A stretch of DNA of 64,000 bases from JAGVXH01 sp041649755 (GTDB lineage: Archaea > Nanobdellota > Nanobdellia > Pacearchaeales > GW2011-AR1): NCBI GenBank assembly GCA_041649755.1, contig JBAZMK010000006.1:5188-69187 (forward strand). Direction: 5' to 3'. Made by a program: the position numbers and the translations under genes. This document shows positions 17,568 to 27,060 of this stretch, one piece after another (position 1 is the stretch's first letter; each line of letters starts with the position of its first letter). The notes under the pieces were generated by a model. The model did no database searches. It saw only the letters and a program-made list of their open reading frames with translations, and was not told the DNA's origin.

Positions 17568-17726
17568 ATGAAATGCATTATTTGTGGAGCAGACCTTGAA
17601 GATGAGGAAGCTGAAATTTGTGAAACTTGTTATGAAGTCTTGAAGGCGAAGTATCCGAAGAAAAAGGAATTAGAGGAAGTATTACAATGGCACAAAAACC
17701 ATACCAAACTAAACCAAGAATGCTGA
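17568..17726 (+). CDS. Zinc-ribbon small protein
   Basis: A 52-residue protein beginning MKCIICGADL, with a second CETC pair about 13 residues later and a charged helical tail. The four cysteines form a zinc ribbon. An in-frame ATG at 17502 exists, but a TATA-like tttatatt lies about 28 bases before 17568 and favours the shorter form. The 3' end overlaps the VirB2-like gene by 40 bases, so it leads the secretion operon. Confidence 0.65.
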   Translation: MKCIICGADLEDEEAEICETCYEVLKAKYPKKKELEEVLQWHKNHTKLNQEC

Positions 17727-18028
17727 AAGTCCTTCCGCTAGCAATATTCGTGTTGCTTGTATTGACGCAGATTGGGATGGTTGCAGCTGCAGATGAGTCT
17801 GACTTTGAACAGATTCTCTTGCCTCTGACAACCATTTACAATCTCGTTAAATATGCGGCAACTATAATTGCGGGATTAGTGATGCTCTTCGCAGGAGTCA
17901 CCTATATCTCAAGCGGTTCAGATCCAGGCAAACGAGAGAAAGCCAAGAACATGGTGATGTATGTCATCGTGGGTCTAATTGTTATCTGGGCGGCACCTTT
18001 CGTTGTAGATCTGATATTAGGAGAATAA
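17687..18028 (+). CDS. VirB2/TrbC-like pilin-type protein
   Basis: 113 residues. A basic N-terminus and a signal-like helix end in VAAADES. Two further helices follow (LVKYAATIIAGLVMLFAGVTY and NMVMYVIVGLIVIWAAPFVV) with the small loop SSGSDPGKREKA between them. That is the VirB2/TrbC layout, in which the cleaved product forms the pilus or a membrane pore subunit. The same PGKREKAK-type loop recurs in the VirB6-like protein (SPEQREKAKRS). It is second in the secretion operon. Confidence 0.72.
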   Translation: MAQKPYQTKPRMLKVLPLAIFVLLVLTQIGMVAAADESDFEQILLPLTTIYNLVKYAATIIAGLVMLFAGVTYISSGSDPGKREKAKNMVMYVIVGLIVIWAAPFVVDLILGE

Positions 18029-18033
18029 GCAAA

Positions 18034-18405
18034 ATGCAAATGAAAAATTTGTTTGTTTTTTTAATGGCGGTTGCTTTGGCACTACCCTTAGCAACCGCCT
18101 TCAATTGCACTGCTCTTGATGGTGAGAATAAGAAAGTTTGTAAATACCTTGAAGGTCAGCCTTGGTCTCAGTCAGAGAAAGATTCTGTTATTCAGGAGAT
18201 GATTGATAATGGCGGAACATTAAACGGAAACTTTGAATCTATTGTGAATAAGCCAGTTCCAACTATTCAATTAAATAAACCTGAAAAAGTAGACCTGATT
18301 AGCGACGATAATAAAAAATTCTTGATTGACCTTTCATCGCTATCTGTCTTTGGATATGTAATCTATGCTTTTCTTAAGAGTTATTTTCTGTGGAGGTTTA
18401 TATGA
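18034..18405 (+). CDS. Secreted, C-terminally anchored protein of the secretion operon
   Basis: The 123-residue protein has a clear signal peptide (MKNLFVFLMAVALALPLATA), a short soluble domain with two cysteines (FNCTAL, KVCKYL) and a C-terminal transmembrane segment. No family is recognised. Its stop overlaps the next start in the sequence ATGA, so the two genes are translationally coupled. Confidence 0.65.
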   Translation: MQMKNLFVFLMAVALALPLATAFNCTALDGENKKVCKYLEGQPWSQSEKDSVIQEMIDNGGTLNGNFESIVNKPVPTIQLNKPEKVDLISDDNKKFLIDLSSLSVFGYVIYAFLKSYFLWRFI

Positions 18406-19223
18406 GTTCTTGTGGGATTACTAATCTAGGAACTTGTTTAGTCGAAGGCCTGTTTAATTTCATTATTTATATCTTGAATCTTCCAGTCAAGCCACTTTTA
18501 GCTTTAATTAATAATCTGATGGTTGAGCCAGTCAATATTCAGATATTCGCAGGAACTTGGTCGATAATAATTTACATGCTTTCATTGTTTTATGGTATAC
18601 TCCTCTTAATTGTAGGATTTAGGTTTTTAGTTTCTGGTTATTCTCCTGAACAGCGAGAGAAAGCAAAGAGAAGTTTAATGAATACTATCTTGATGATGGT
18701 TCTAATTCAGACAAGCTTTTTCCTTTATGAGTTAATATTGCAGGTTGTTGCTTCAATGACTGCGGTAGTTTATGGAATGATACCTGAAAGTTTCTTTTTA
18801 GTTACTTCAGATGGATTTGCAAACATTGGTCTTGAACTAGTGATGATAATTCCATATGTGATAATATTAGTTATCACGCTAATATTCTTGGCAATTAGAT
18901 ATATCTTTGTAGGCATGGGGGTAATCTTCTTCGCAATTGGAATATTCCTCTATTTTATTGAGCCATTAGAAGCGTATGGAAAGTTAATAATAAATTATCT
19001 TGGAGTCTTAATTGCATTACCTTTCTTTTACTCAATAATACTCTTGGCATCTTCTAAGTTTCTAGAAACAGAAGCTTTCTCGAGTATGAAAATTCTTGTG
19101 ATGATTGGAGGATTTAGTTTGGTTAATTTACTTACTCTATTCCTAGTAATATTCGTAATCTTCAAGGCTGCAAATTCCAGACCAGTAACTCAAATTGTAA
19201 CTGTAATGGGTTCAGGAGATTAA
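18402..19223 (+). CDS. VirB6/TrbL-like polytopic membrane protein
   Basis: 273 residues with about six to seven transmembrane helices. A first cytoplasmic loop carries SGYSPEQREKAKRSLMNT, as in VirB6/TrbL-type channel proteins of archaeal secretion loci. A start 12 bases upstream is possible, but ggagg lies 5 bases before the ATG at 18402, which also overlaps the preceding stop as ATGA. It probably forms the inner-membrane channel with PrgI and VirB4. Confidence 0.72.
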   Translation: MSSCGITNLGTCLVEGLFNFIIYILNLPVKPLLALINNLMVEPVNIQIFAGTWSIIIYMLSLFYGILLLIVGFRFLVSGYSPEQREKAKRSLMNTILMMVLIQTSFFLYELILQVVASMTAVVYGMIPESFFLVTSDGFANIGLELVMIIPYVIILVITLIFLAIRYIFVGMGVIFFAIGIFLYFIEPLEAYGKLIINYLGVLIALPFFYSIILLASSKFLETEAFSSMKILVMIGGFSLVNLLTLFLVIFVIFKAANSRPVTQIVTVMGSGD

Positions 19224-19224
19224 A

Positions 19225-19539
19225 ATGTATGAAATACCTCAACAACTAGAGTATAAAGAGAAAATTGTATTTGGATTAACATTTCCTCAGCTAGCTTATG
19301 CTATGGTGTTTTTCCCTTTTGTGTTTTCTTTTTTGTTTAAGTTAAATGCAAGTATCTATGTTAGGGTATTTTTAGCTTGTATTCCTGCACTTTTAGCCTC
19401 AGGATTTATGTTTTTTGACTTATCAACCCACTTGAGAGATTGGTATACTTGGTTTAAACTTAGGGAATTAAAAGAGCCAGATAAAATTAAGTCTGCTTTA
19501 GGAATTGGAGAGATTCAGGAGGGTTTTATTTATGGATAA
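19225..19539 (+). CDS. PrgI/VirB3-like membrane protein
   Basis: 104 residues. The N-terminus MYEIPQQLEYKEKIVFGLTF is the hallmark of the PrgI family, followed by two transmembrane helices and an amphipathic tail. PrgI proteins occupy the VirB3 position next to VirB4 in Gram-positive and archaeal type IV systems. The last 8 bases overlap the VirB4 start (ATGGATAA), which indicates coupled translation. Confidence 0.85.
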   Translation: MYEIPQQLEYKEKIVFGLTFPQLAYAMVFFPFVFSFLFKLNASIYVRVFLACIPALLASGFMFFDLSTHLRDWYTWFKLRELKEPDKIKSALGIGEIQEGFIYG

Positions 19540-22174
19540 AAAAAGAAAGATTGCGATCTTAATGGTAGACTCAATAAACTTTGGGATTAAACCTCAAAAA
19601 GAACAAGAAACAATTATGTTAACTTTTCAAAAGCTCCTTAATTCGATTGATTTTCCAATTCAGATTCTAATGACAACGGAGACTCTTGACTTAGAAGTTT
19701 ACCTTAAGAAATTAAAGACTAAAATTAACAATCCCCGAAATCAGGAGATTTATGATTCTTATAGAAAGCATATGAAAGACCTAATAGAAAAGAATAGTGC
19801 GATGAATAGGAATTTTTATGTCGTGATTCCCGAGGTTGCAGATATTGAGATTCAAATAAGACTATGCGAAGAAAGACTGCATAGTCTTAATCTTAAAACC
19901 AAGAGACTAAAGGGCTTAGAGATAAGAAAAGTATTCTCCAAGATTTTTGATTCTGATGAGATGATTCCAAAATCAATAAAGAACTCCCCAGACTATTTAG
20001 AAATTGACGGAAAATTCCATAAAGTAATTTATGCACACGGCTACCCTCGGTCAGTTGAAAAGGGTTTCTTAGATAGATTAATTAGTTGTTCTGGTAATTT
20101 TGATTTTTCTTTACACATAAACCCCCAAACTATCGAACAAACGATAATCTTACTTAATAGGGAACTTCAAAAACAAAGAGCAGACCTTTATTCAGCTAAA
20201 ATAAAGAATCAGTTTAATCCTAGCCTTGAGATAAAGTATAAAGACACTAAAGGAGTTTTAGAAAACTTACAAAAGGGAAATGAGAAACTCTTTCATTTAG
20301 GGTTTTATATCAATTGTAGAGCAGAAAGCCTTGAAGGGCTCAGACTTCTAAGCAAGAAGATAGAATCAGAACTAAATTCCTTATTGATTATTCCAAGACA
20401 TCCAAATTTTAGGATGATTCAAGGATTTAAGTCTTGTTTACCTTTGGCAAAAGATTACTTAGGGATGACGAGGAATATTACAACCTCTGCACTTTCAGCA
20501 TTCTTTCCGTTCACTTCATCATTCTTTAAATTTGATGAAACAGGGATTTGGTTTGGACTTAATAAAAACAACATTCCCATAATTAGAGATATATTCAAAT
20601 TGTCTAATTCAAATGGAATGTGCTTGGCGAGTTCTGGAGCAGGTAAGAGCTATATGACTAAGCTTTTCATTACTAGGCATTTGCTTAATGGAACTAAGGT
20701 TATTGTAATTGACCCTCAAAGCGAATATAAGAATATAGTCAAGAAGTTTGAAGGTCAAAGAATTAATCTATCTAGAACATCGGACACAATAATTAACCCT
20801 TTGGATTTGATGGGACATGATTATGCTGAAAAACGACTTTCTTTGATGGATTTAATGCCTGTAATGCTTGGGGCTTTAACTGAGCCTCAAAAATCCTTTA
20901 TTGATCAGGCTTTAACTGAAAGCTATGAGAAAAAAGGCATTTATATGAATGACAAAGAAAGCTGGTCTAATGAACCTCCAATTTTGGTCGATGTTTTGCG
21001 AATTTTGGAGAAAATGGAGAAGAAAGCTATAAACCTAGAGAAAAATACCCTCAGAAGCCTTGTAAACCGTTTGAGGATATATGTGGACGGAGTTTTCTCC
21101 TTTCTAAACAGGCACACAAACATAGATTTTCAAAACGATTTCGTGTGTTTTGATATAGGAAATATGCCCAAACAGGTTAAGCCTACTATTATGTTTCTGG
21201 TTCTTGATTATGTCTATATGAAGATGAAAAAGGATATTCAAAGAAAGTTGTTAGTCATTGATGAAGCCTGGTCTTTGCTTGGCCATGCAGAAGAAGCTTC
21301 CTATATCTTTGAAATTGTAAAGACTTGTAGAAAGTTTAATATGGGGCTATTTTTGATTAATCAGGAAGTTGAGGGAATGCTTAATTCTCAGGCAGGAAGG
21401 TCTGCACTTGCTAACTCTTCTTACACTATTTTACTTAGGCAAAAACCTGCAGTAATTGAAGGAGTTCAGAAAGTCTTTCACTTAAGTAATGTTGAAAGAA
21501 TTGCTTTGCTTACTGCGGGAGTTGGAGAAGGCATACTCTTAATGGAAGACGAGCACTCTGAGTTGAAAATCGTAGCCTCAAGTGAGGAGCATAAACAAAT
21601 TACAACTAATGCCGATGAAATCCTAGAAAATGAAATAGAAGAAGAAAATGAAACCAAAAAGATTAATGTGCAGGTAGATGCTAGTCAAAGAGTTCATTTA
21701 ACTAAGAATTTATCTAAAGCCGAGAAAGAGTATCTCTCTAAAAAGAGATTTGTTGAAGAAGATTATAAAAGCATTTTCTCAAACAAAAAAGAAAAATATC
21801 TGATTAAGCCAAGATTTAATGAAACTGCACCTCATTGTTTTTTGACTTTTGATATTTTTAACTATTTGAAACAGAAGGATGGAATAAGAAACATCTTAAC
21901 TCCTGAAACAAAAAAACCTGACATAACTTTTATGATTAATAATAAGGAATACGGAATTGAAATTGAAACAGGTAAACTTCTTAAGACAAATAAAAAAGCT
22001 TTGATGGAAAAGATTGACAGAAACAATAAAGAATATTCAGATAGATGGTTCTTTGTTGTGACAAATAGAAAGATTGCATCTAAATATGCAAAGATTGCTC
22101 AGACTAAAGATAAACGATCTGTTAAAAGTAAAATCGACAGTTTGCTAAAAAACGCTAGAAAAAAGTCACCTTGA
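19532..22174 (+). CDS. VirB4-type secretion ATPase with C-terminal nuclease-like domain
   Basis: 880 residues. The N-terminal VirB4 domain is followed by an HerA/FtsK-like ATPase: Walker A SSGAGKSYMTKL near residue 370, Walker B LLVIDEAWSLLG near 575, and a Gln-containing sensor LINQEVEGML. Residues about 690-880 are extra. After an acidic linker comes a domain with KPDITF (near 795), EYGIEIETG (near 809) and a following strand WFFVVTN, the layout of a PD-(D/E)XK nuclease fold. A start at 19505 is possible, but 19532 matches the overlap with prgI and has a Shine-Dalgarno-like gagg. VirB4 powers pilus assembly or substrate transfer. Confidence 0.9.
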   Translation: MDKKRKIAILMVDSINFGIKPQKEQETIMLTFQKLLNSIDFPIQILMTTETLDLEVYLKKLKTKINNPRNQEIYDSYRKHMKDLIEKNSAMNRNFYVVIPEVADIEIQIRLCEERLHSLNLKTKRLKGLEIRKVFSKIFDSDEMIPKSIKNSPDYLEIDGKFHKVIYAHGYPRSVEKGFLDRLISCSGNFDFSLHINPQTIEQTIILLNRELQKQRADLYSAKIKNQFNPSLEIKYKDTKGVLENLQKGNEKLFHLGFYINCRAESLEGLRLLSKKIESELNSLLIIPRHPNFRMIQGFKSCLPLAKDYLGMTRNITTSALSAFFPFTSSFFKFDETGIWFGLNKNNIPIIRDIFKLSNSNGMCLASSGAGKSYMTKLFITRHLLNGTKVIVIDPQSEYKNIVKKFEGQRINLSRTSDTIINPLDLMGHDYAEKRLSLMDLMPVMLGALTEPQKSFIDQALTESYEKKGIYMNDKESWSNEPPILVDVLRILEKMEKKAINLEKNTLRSLVNRLRIYVDGVFSFLNRHTNIDFQNDFVCFDIGNMPKQVKPTIMFLVLDYVYMKMKKDIQRKLLVIDEAWSLLGHAEEASYIFEIVKTCRKFNMGLFLINQEVEGMLNSQAGRSALANSSYTILLRQKPAVIEGVQKVFHLSNVERIALLTAGVGEGILLMEDEHSELKIVASSEEHKQITTNADEILENEIEEENETKKINVQVDASQRVHLTKNLSKAEKEYLSKKRFVEEDYKSIFSNKKEKYLIKPRFNETAPHCFLTFDIFNYLKQKDGIRNILTPETKKPDITFMINNKEYGIEIETGKLLKTNKKALMEKIDRNNKEYSDRWFFVVTNRKIASKYAKIAQTKDKRSVKSKIDSLLKNARKKSP

Positions 22175-22226
22175 TTATCCACGTAAAAACTATTTTATAT
22201 TCGATAAAATCATTAAAATATTGAAA

Positions 22227-22267
22227 TCGTCACCATAAGTATATGATAGTGTTAGGAGAGGTGACGA
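22227..22267. terminator. Inverted repeat between convergent genes
   Basis: tcgtcacc (22227-22234) pairs with ggtgacga (22260-22267) around a 25-base loop. It lies between the ends of the VirB4 gene and the convergent membrane-protein gene and overlaps the latter's stop. A bidirectional terminator or mRNA-end structure is likely. Confidence 0.4.
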
Positions 22268-23577
22268 ATTTTATTTATAATAAAGTCTCTTTTAATTACA
22301 GCAATCACAATTAATAAAAAAATCAAGAAGTACAGCCAATTTCTATCAAAGTGTCTTTCAATAGAATTCTCTCTAATGAATAATTGCTCTGAACAATTTA
22401 TAAATGGATCTAATCCTGTCAAAGAATTTATCGCTGAGTTAAACTTGTAAATCTTATAATATTCTTCAGAATCTTTCTTATGCTCTTTTAATACTTTCCA
22501 ACAATCGAGACCCTCAGTTAGATTATAGTTGGGTTCGTAAAAGATATTTGTAAATGATACCTTTAAGGAAGAGGGTTTTTTGATTTTAATTGAGCTATAC
22601 TTCATTAAAAATGATACATATGTTTCATTAAACTCAATTACTTTTAAAGAAACTCGATTATTACTTTCAAGTATTATTTGCTCTTTGTTTGGATTGTTGA
22701 AATAAAAATCATAATTAGATATTTGTTTTAATGTATCTTGAGCTACTTGATATTCTGTTTTTTCAATCTCTTGATGTTTGGTGGGATTTTGTGCGACCCC
22801 AAATATGAACTTAAATGCATTAAGAATCCAGTTAAATGCTCCCCTCGCCATAGCTGTGGGGGATTCTACATATTCCTTAAGATATATTTTAGAAAGCGAA
22901 GCAGAATTTGTTAACTCTTGAATATATCCTTCTTGGCTGTACCCCCAGTTTATGTTATTTAGATAAGCATTAAGTAAGACTATATTTTCTAAAGCAAGAT
23001 TTAATTTTTTATTATCATAACCACAGCCAACTCCAGCAATTAATGAAGTGGGGTTAAATCTGCCTATAACTCCAATTTGTCTTGCCGTTTTAATAGACTT
23101 GGCAACCTGATATGATTTTTGAGTTCCAACGAGTAACGCTCCAGATTCTACTACTTCAGAAGCTAAATTTAAGGTTTCTTTTTTAGCATCATTAAAACCA
23201 AAATAATCACAGAAGTCTAAACCCGCAACCTCAAAATATTTCTCCGATAAGTTTCCATTATGAATATTGTACCTTATATAGTTCAGGTCTACGATTTCCC
23301 TCATATAATAATTACTAATAAAAGCTTTATGATTTCCATCAAAGATAACTGAGACACATTCTTCACCCTCACAACAACCATAAATTACGGGAAAAGTTGT
23401 GTACTTATGTTTAGAGTTAAAAAGCCAAGGATCTGAGATATCATACACAAAAGAATCGATTACTTTGCAAGATTCATTTTTGATACTAAATTCACTTTTA
23501 TAATCCTCTACGTAATCTGCACTAACAAAACTTATCAGAATGAGGTTAAGTAAAATAAATAAGAGTATTCGTTTCAT
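22252..23577 (-). CDS. Secreted protein with C-terminal membrane anchor, end of defence operon
   Basis: 441 residues with a signal peptide (MKRILLFILLNLILISFVSA), a long extracytoplasmic region with several cysteines (GCCEGEEC, CDYFGF, GCGYD, LDCWK, INCSEQ) and a C-terminal transmembrane helix with a short basic tail. No domain recognised. It follows hsdR by 29 bases on the same strand, so it may be the last gene of the operon, although a surface protein is unusual there. It could instead belong to the secretion module that faces it. Confidence 0.6.
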   Translation of the reverse strand: MKRILLFILLNLILISFVSADYVEDYKSEFSIKNESCKVIDSFVYDISDPWLFNSKHKYTTFPVIYGCCEGEECVSVIFDGNHKAFISNYYMREIVDLNYIRYNIHNGNLSEKYFEVAGLDFCDYFGFNDAKKETLNLASEVVESGALLVGTQKSYQVAKSIKTARQIGVIGRFNPTSLIAGVGCGYDNKKLNLALENIVLLNAYLNNINWGYSQEGYIQELTNSASLSKIYLKEYVESPTAMARGAFNWILNAFKFIFGVAQNPTKHQEIEKTEYQVAQDTLKQISNYDFYFNNPNKEQIILESNNRVSLKVIEFNETYVSFLMKYSSIKIKKPSSLKVSFTNIFYEPNYNLTEGLDCWKVLKEHKKDSEEYYKIYKFNSAINSLTGLDPFINCSEQLFIRENSIERHFDRNWLYFLIFLLIVIAVIKRDFIINKIRHLS

Positions 23578-23606
23578 ATTAGATATTCTTTTGGTGGGTA
23601 TTTGTT

Positions 23607-25907
23607 TTATTTCTTCACAATTGCATAAAGATGTTTTTGGAATCCAATAAATGTATTTTTTATCTTGCTTACTCCACCCAGAGTTTTTGTTGCATCGCTA
23701 ACTTCATTATACTTAAGTTTCAACAAGGCAGGTAATTTTTCTTGGTCTAGCTCCTCTACTCCAGATTCAATATATTTAGACAATACAAACTCTAAAAATT
23801 CTTTTTGTCTATCATCTAAATCATCAAGAATCTGCTCTTGAGCTTTTGCAACTCTCTCTTCTCTACTTATAGGCTTTATTGCAAAAGAAATATATTCTAA
23901 AACATCAAACAAATCACTATTTTCAGCACCCACTAATTTTTGTAGATTCTTAAGCTCTTCAATCCCATACCCTCCGTTTGCAAGTCTGAGTAAGAATTCT
24001 TTTCTTGTTAATGGACTTTCCCAAATCCTCCTTAGTTGTTCCTCGCTTTTGAAGAAATTAGGTAAATCTCCAAACATCTTTTTTAGGAATTCTTCAGAAG
24101 ATATAGGTTTTCCATCACTTGACCAAAAAGAAGTTGTAGCCATGTGTTGTATTTCTCTTGCTTTTCCATCAGATAGTTTAATTTTAAGTTTCTTTTTCTT
24201 TTCTTTAACATACTCTTCTTCTGGTTCTTTTACTTTCATTTTGACTTCTTTTTTATCCAAAATAACGGGTTCTAAAGGTTCTCCATCCCATTCTTCATCG
24301 TTAAAATTTTTATAAGCTTCAACAAAATCATAAACTGTAAAGAAATATTTCTCGTCAAAGGTTCTTGTTCCTCTTCCAATTATTTGTTTAAACTCAATCA
24401 TAGAATTAATCGGCCTCATTAAAACAATATTTCTAATATTCTTAGCATCAACGCCAGTTGATAGTTTTTGAGAGGTTGTTAAAATTGTAGGAGTTGTTCT
24501 TTCATTATCTTGAAATTGTTCGAGATATTCTTCTCCTTGAGCTCCATCGTTTGCAGTTACCCTAACACAATAGTTAGGCTCCTTACTTTTTTTATGTTGA
24601 TTAATTAAGTCTCTTACAGCAGCCGCATGGTCTTGAGTAGCACAGAATACAATAGTCTTCTCATTTTGGTCTATTTCAGACATGAATATCTTAACTCTTT
24701 TCTCTTCCCTTTCTTTAATCTCGATAATTCTATTAAAATCAGTTTCCTCATATATTTTACCTTCCTCTACTTCACCCTCAATGATTTCATCATCACTAGT
24801 ATAAACATAGTCATCCATAGTGGTTTTTACCCTTCTTACTTTGAATGGCGTTAAGTAACCATCATTAATACCTTCTTTTAATGAATAAACATAAAGCGGT
24901 TTTCCAAAATATTTGTATGTATCGGAATTTTCTTTTCTTTTAGGTGTTGCAGTTAAACCTAATTGGAATGCAGGAGAAAAATATTCCATGATTGCCCTCC
25001 AGTTACCTTCGTCATTTGCTCCGCCCCTATGACATTCATCTATGATAATTAAGTCAAAATAGTCTTTTGGATATTCACCAAAATAAGGAGAGTTATCTTT
25101 GCCACACATAAATGTTTGAAAGATTGTAAAAAATATGCTTCCGTTTGTTGGAACTCTTCCTTTCTTTTTTATCTCATTTGGTTTAACCCGAACAAGTGCA
25201 TCTTCTGGGAAAGGAGAAAAAGCATTAAATGCCTGATTAGCTAAAAAGTTTCTATCTGTTAAAAATAAGATTCTTGGTTGTCTTTTTCCATCTTTTTTTA
25301 AGTTCCATCTAGCATGAAACAACTTCCAAGCAATTTCAAAAGCAATAACTGTTTTTCCTGTACCTGTTGCAAGAGTAAGGAGCATTCTATCCTTATCTTC
25401 CGCAATTGCATCTAAGACTTTGTTAATTGCAATTTCTTGATAGAATCTAGGCTCATATTTTCCGCCTCTTTGAACCTCATCGAATCTCGATTTCCATTCA
25501 TCGTGTTTTGAGAATGTTTTTTTGTATAAATCATCAGGGGCAGGGAATGAATCAACTGAACTCTCTTTTCCTGTTTTTAGGTCAATTTGATATATTTCTT
25601 TCCCATTAGTAGAAAAGGCGGTTTGTAAATTAAGTTTAAGGGCGTATTCTTTAGCTTGCATAACCCCTTCTGAAACGCTTAGGTCTTCACTTTTTGCTTC
25701 AATGACTGCTAATTTTCTCCCCTTGTATTCTAAAACATAATCAGCAGATTTAGGATTTCTTTTTCTTCCTTGCCCTTCAATTTTTCCTGGTGCGATAGGG
25801 TATTCGCAAATAACTTTTATATCTTGATTAGTTGTATCCCATCCAGCATCCGCTAATTTTGGGTCAATTAAATCCTTTCTTGTTTGTGCTTCCTTTATGT
25901 TTACCAT
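23607..25907 (-). CDS. hsdR: Type I restriction enzyme, motor/nuclease subunit HsdR
   Basis: 766 residues. The N-terminal nuclease has Asp56 (SADYVLEY), Glu70 and Lys72 (AVIEAKSED), a PD-(D/E)XK site. The translocase has Walker A ATGTGKT near residue 182, a DEAH-type IIDECHRGG, TATPKR (motif III) and QIIGRGTRTFDEKY (motif VI). The short length resembles the EcoEI-like branch. One base separates it from hsdS, so it completes the type I system with HsdM and HsdS. Confidence 0.95.
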   Translation of the reverse strand: MVNIKEAQTRKDLIDPKLADAGWDTTNQDIKVICEYPIAPGKIEGQGRKRNPKSADYVLEYKGRKLAVIEAKSEDLSVSEGVMQAKEYALKLNLQTAFSTNGKEIYQIDLKTGKESSVDSFPAPDDLYKKTFSKHDEWKSRFDEVQRGGKYEPRFYQEIAINKVLDAIAEDKDRMLLTLATGTGKTVIAFEIAWKLFHARWNLKKDGKRQPRILFLTDRNFLANQAFNAFSPFPEDALVRVKPNEIKKKGRVPTNGSIFFTIFQTFMCGKDNSPYFGEYPKDYFDLIIIDECHRGGANDEGNWRAIMEYFSPAFQLGLTATPKRKENSDTYKYFGKPLYVYSLKEGINDGYLTPFKVRRVKTTMDDYVYTSDDEIIEGEVEEGKIYEETDFNRIIEIKEREEKRVKIFMSEIDQNEKTIVFCATQDHAAAVRDLINQHKKSKEPNYCVRVTANDGAQGEEYLEQFQDNERTTPTILTTSQKLSTGVDAKNIRNIVLMRPINSMIEFKQIIGRGTRTFDEKYFFTVYDFVEAYKNFNDEEWDGEPLEPVILDKKEVKMKVKEPEEEYVKEKKKKLKIKLSDGKAREIQHMATTSFWSSDGKPISSEEFLKKMFGDLPNFFKSEEQLRRIWESPLTRKEFLLRLANGGYGIEELKNLQKLVGAENSDLFDVLEYISFAIKPISREERVAKAQEQILDDLDDRQKEFLEFVLSKYIESGVEELDQEKLPALLKLKYNEVSDATKTLGGVSKIKNTFIGFQKHLYAIVKK

Positions 25908-25908
25908 T

Positions 25909-27060
25909 TCATTCTTTCGTTAATTCACCACTAAAGGCTTTTTGTAGCATTGATTTTTTAAGTTCTTCAAGGTCTTTAACCTTTTGCTCATAGATAGATT
26001 CAAGTTCTTTTATTTCTTTTGATAACAAGTCTAATTTTTGGACTATTGTTTTTTGTTCTTCAAGGGATTTTGGAAAATGAATCTCGTATTCTTTAATCAT
26101 TGGAACAGTTAGTTGAGGGATAGAAGTGCCACTTTTAACAAAATTTAATCTATCTAAGGAATATTTTAAAAAATCTAAATTTAACATTTTCTTATTAGGA
26201 GTTACAACAATCAGTCTAATTACTGGATAAAAAGGCTCTTTTCTTATTTCTGGATAACCAATTGTTCCTCTTGCAGAAATTGTTATACTTGGTTCAATCA
26301 CTTTCTTTATATCCGTATAACCATACAAACCCTTTCCATTTATTCCATTTGAAAAAATTGGCACAGTATACTTATCAGTCATTGTTTTTGAAAAATTATT
26401 TTTTGGCACATCTCCTCCCGCAGATAAGTTGCAAACGTCTTTTAATTTTTCTTGTTCCCAATCTTTTTTATTCTTAGAAAAAATTTCTTCTAAATATGAT
26501 TCAAATAATTCTTTTGCATTTTTGAGGTTTTTCTCTGCGTTTTCTTTTGATTTAGAAATTGACTCGAATACTTCATCTAGGAGTTTTACTATTTGTTTTT
26601 GGGTTTCGATTGAAGGCACGGGCAAAACTACTGATGAAAGTTTTGTTCCAGATAATTCTTTGAATGTTGTTCCACTTCCCAATTCATTTAACAATTTAAC
26701 TGATTTCTTTAAAAAATAATAAATAAATTTAGTATCCATTCCTTTTTTCGGTACAATTCCTTTGCATCCCTGATTTGTAGACATTGGTTTTGTGTTTATT
26801 GCAAGGTGCCCTATAGGGGCTCTTGAAGATAAAATTATGGAATTTTCTGGCATAATTGTAGCAGAAGATTTTCTTATCCCTTCTTCAGTTAATTTTCTGA
26901 AAGTATCCCCTACATAAATACTTTTTAGCTTCCCCATATCTTTTGGAGTTATCCACAAATTTTCTCCATCCCAATACTCCTTCTTTTTTGTATCTGGAGT
27001 TCCGCCATTGATTATTTCACAGACTTCTCCTAGTGTTTTTATTTGCCAGTTATTTTTCAT
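25909..27060 (-). CDS. hsdS: Type I restriction enzyme specificity subunit HsdS
   Basis: 383 residues with two target-recognition domains, each followed by a helical spacer. The first starts WQIKTLGEVCEIINGG and the second WEQEKLKDVCNLSAGG. The halves have the duplicated PxxxTQ/EQ-KTIV spacer pattern (PSIETQKQIVKLLDEVF and KSLEEQKTIVQKLDLLS). The bipartite DNA target cannot be read from sequence. An ATG 18 bases upstream is less likely than MKNNWQ. The start overlaps the previous gene by 11 bases. Confidence 0.93.
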   Translation of the reverse strand: MKNNWQIKTLGEVCEIINGGTPDTKKKEYWDGENLWITPKDMGKLKSIYVGDTFRKLTEEGIRKSSATIMPENSIILSSRAPIGHLAINTKPMSTNQGCKGIVPKKGMDTKFIYYFLKKSVKLLNELGSGTTFKELSGTKLSSVVLPVPSIETQKQIVKLLDEVFESISKSKENAEKNLKNAKELFESYLEEIFSKNKKDWEQEKLKDVCNLSAGGDVPKNNFSKTMTDKYTVPIFSNGINGKGLYGYTDIKKVIEPSITISARGTIGYPEIRKEPFYPVIRLIVVTPNKKMLNLDFLKYSLDRLNFVKSGTSIPQLTVPMIKEYEIHFPKSLEEQKTIVQKLDLLSKEIKELESIYEQKVKDLEELKKSMLQKAFSGELTKE

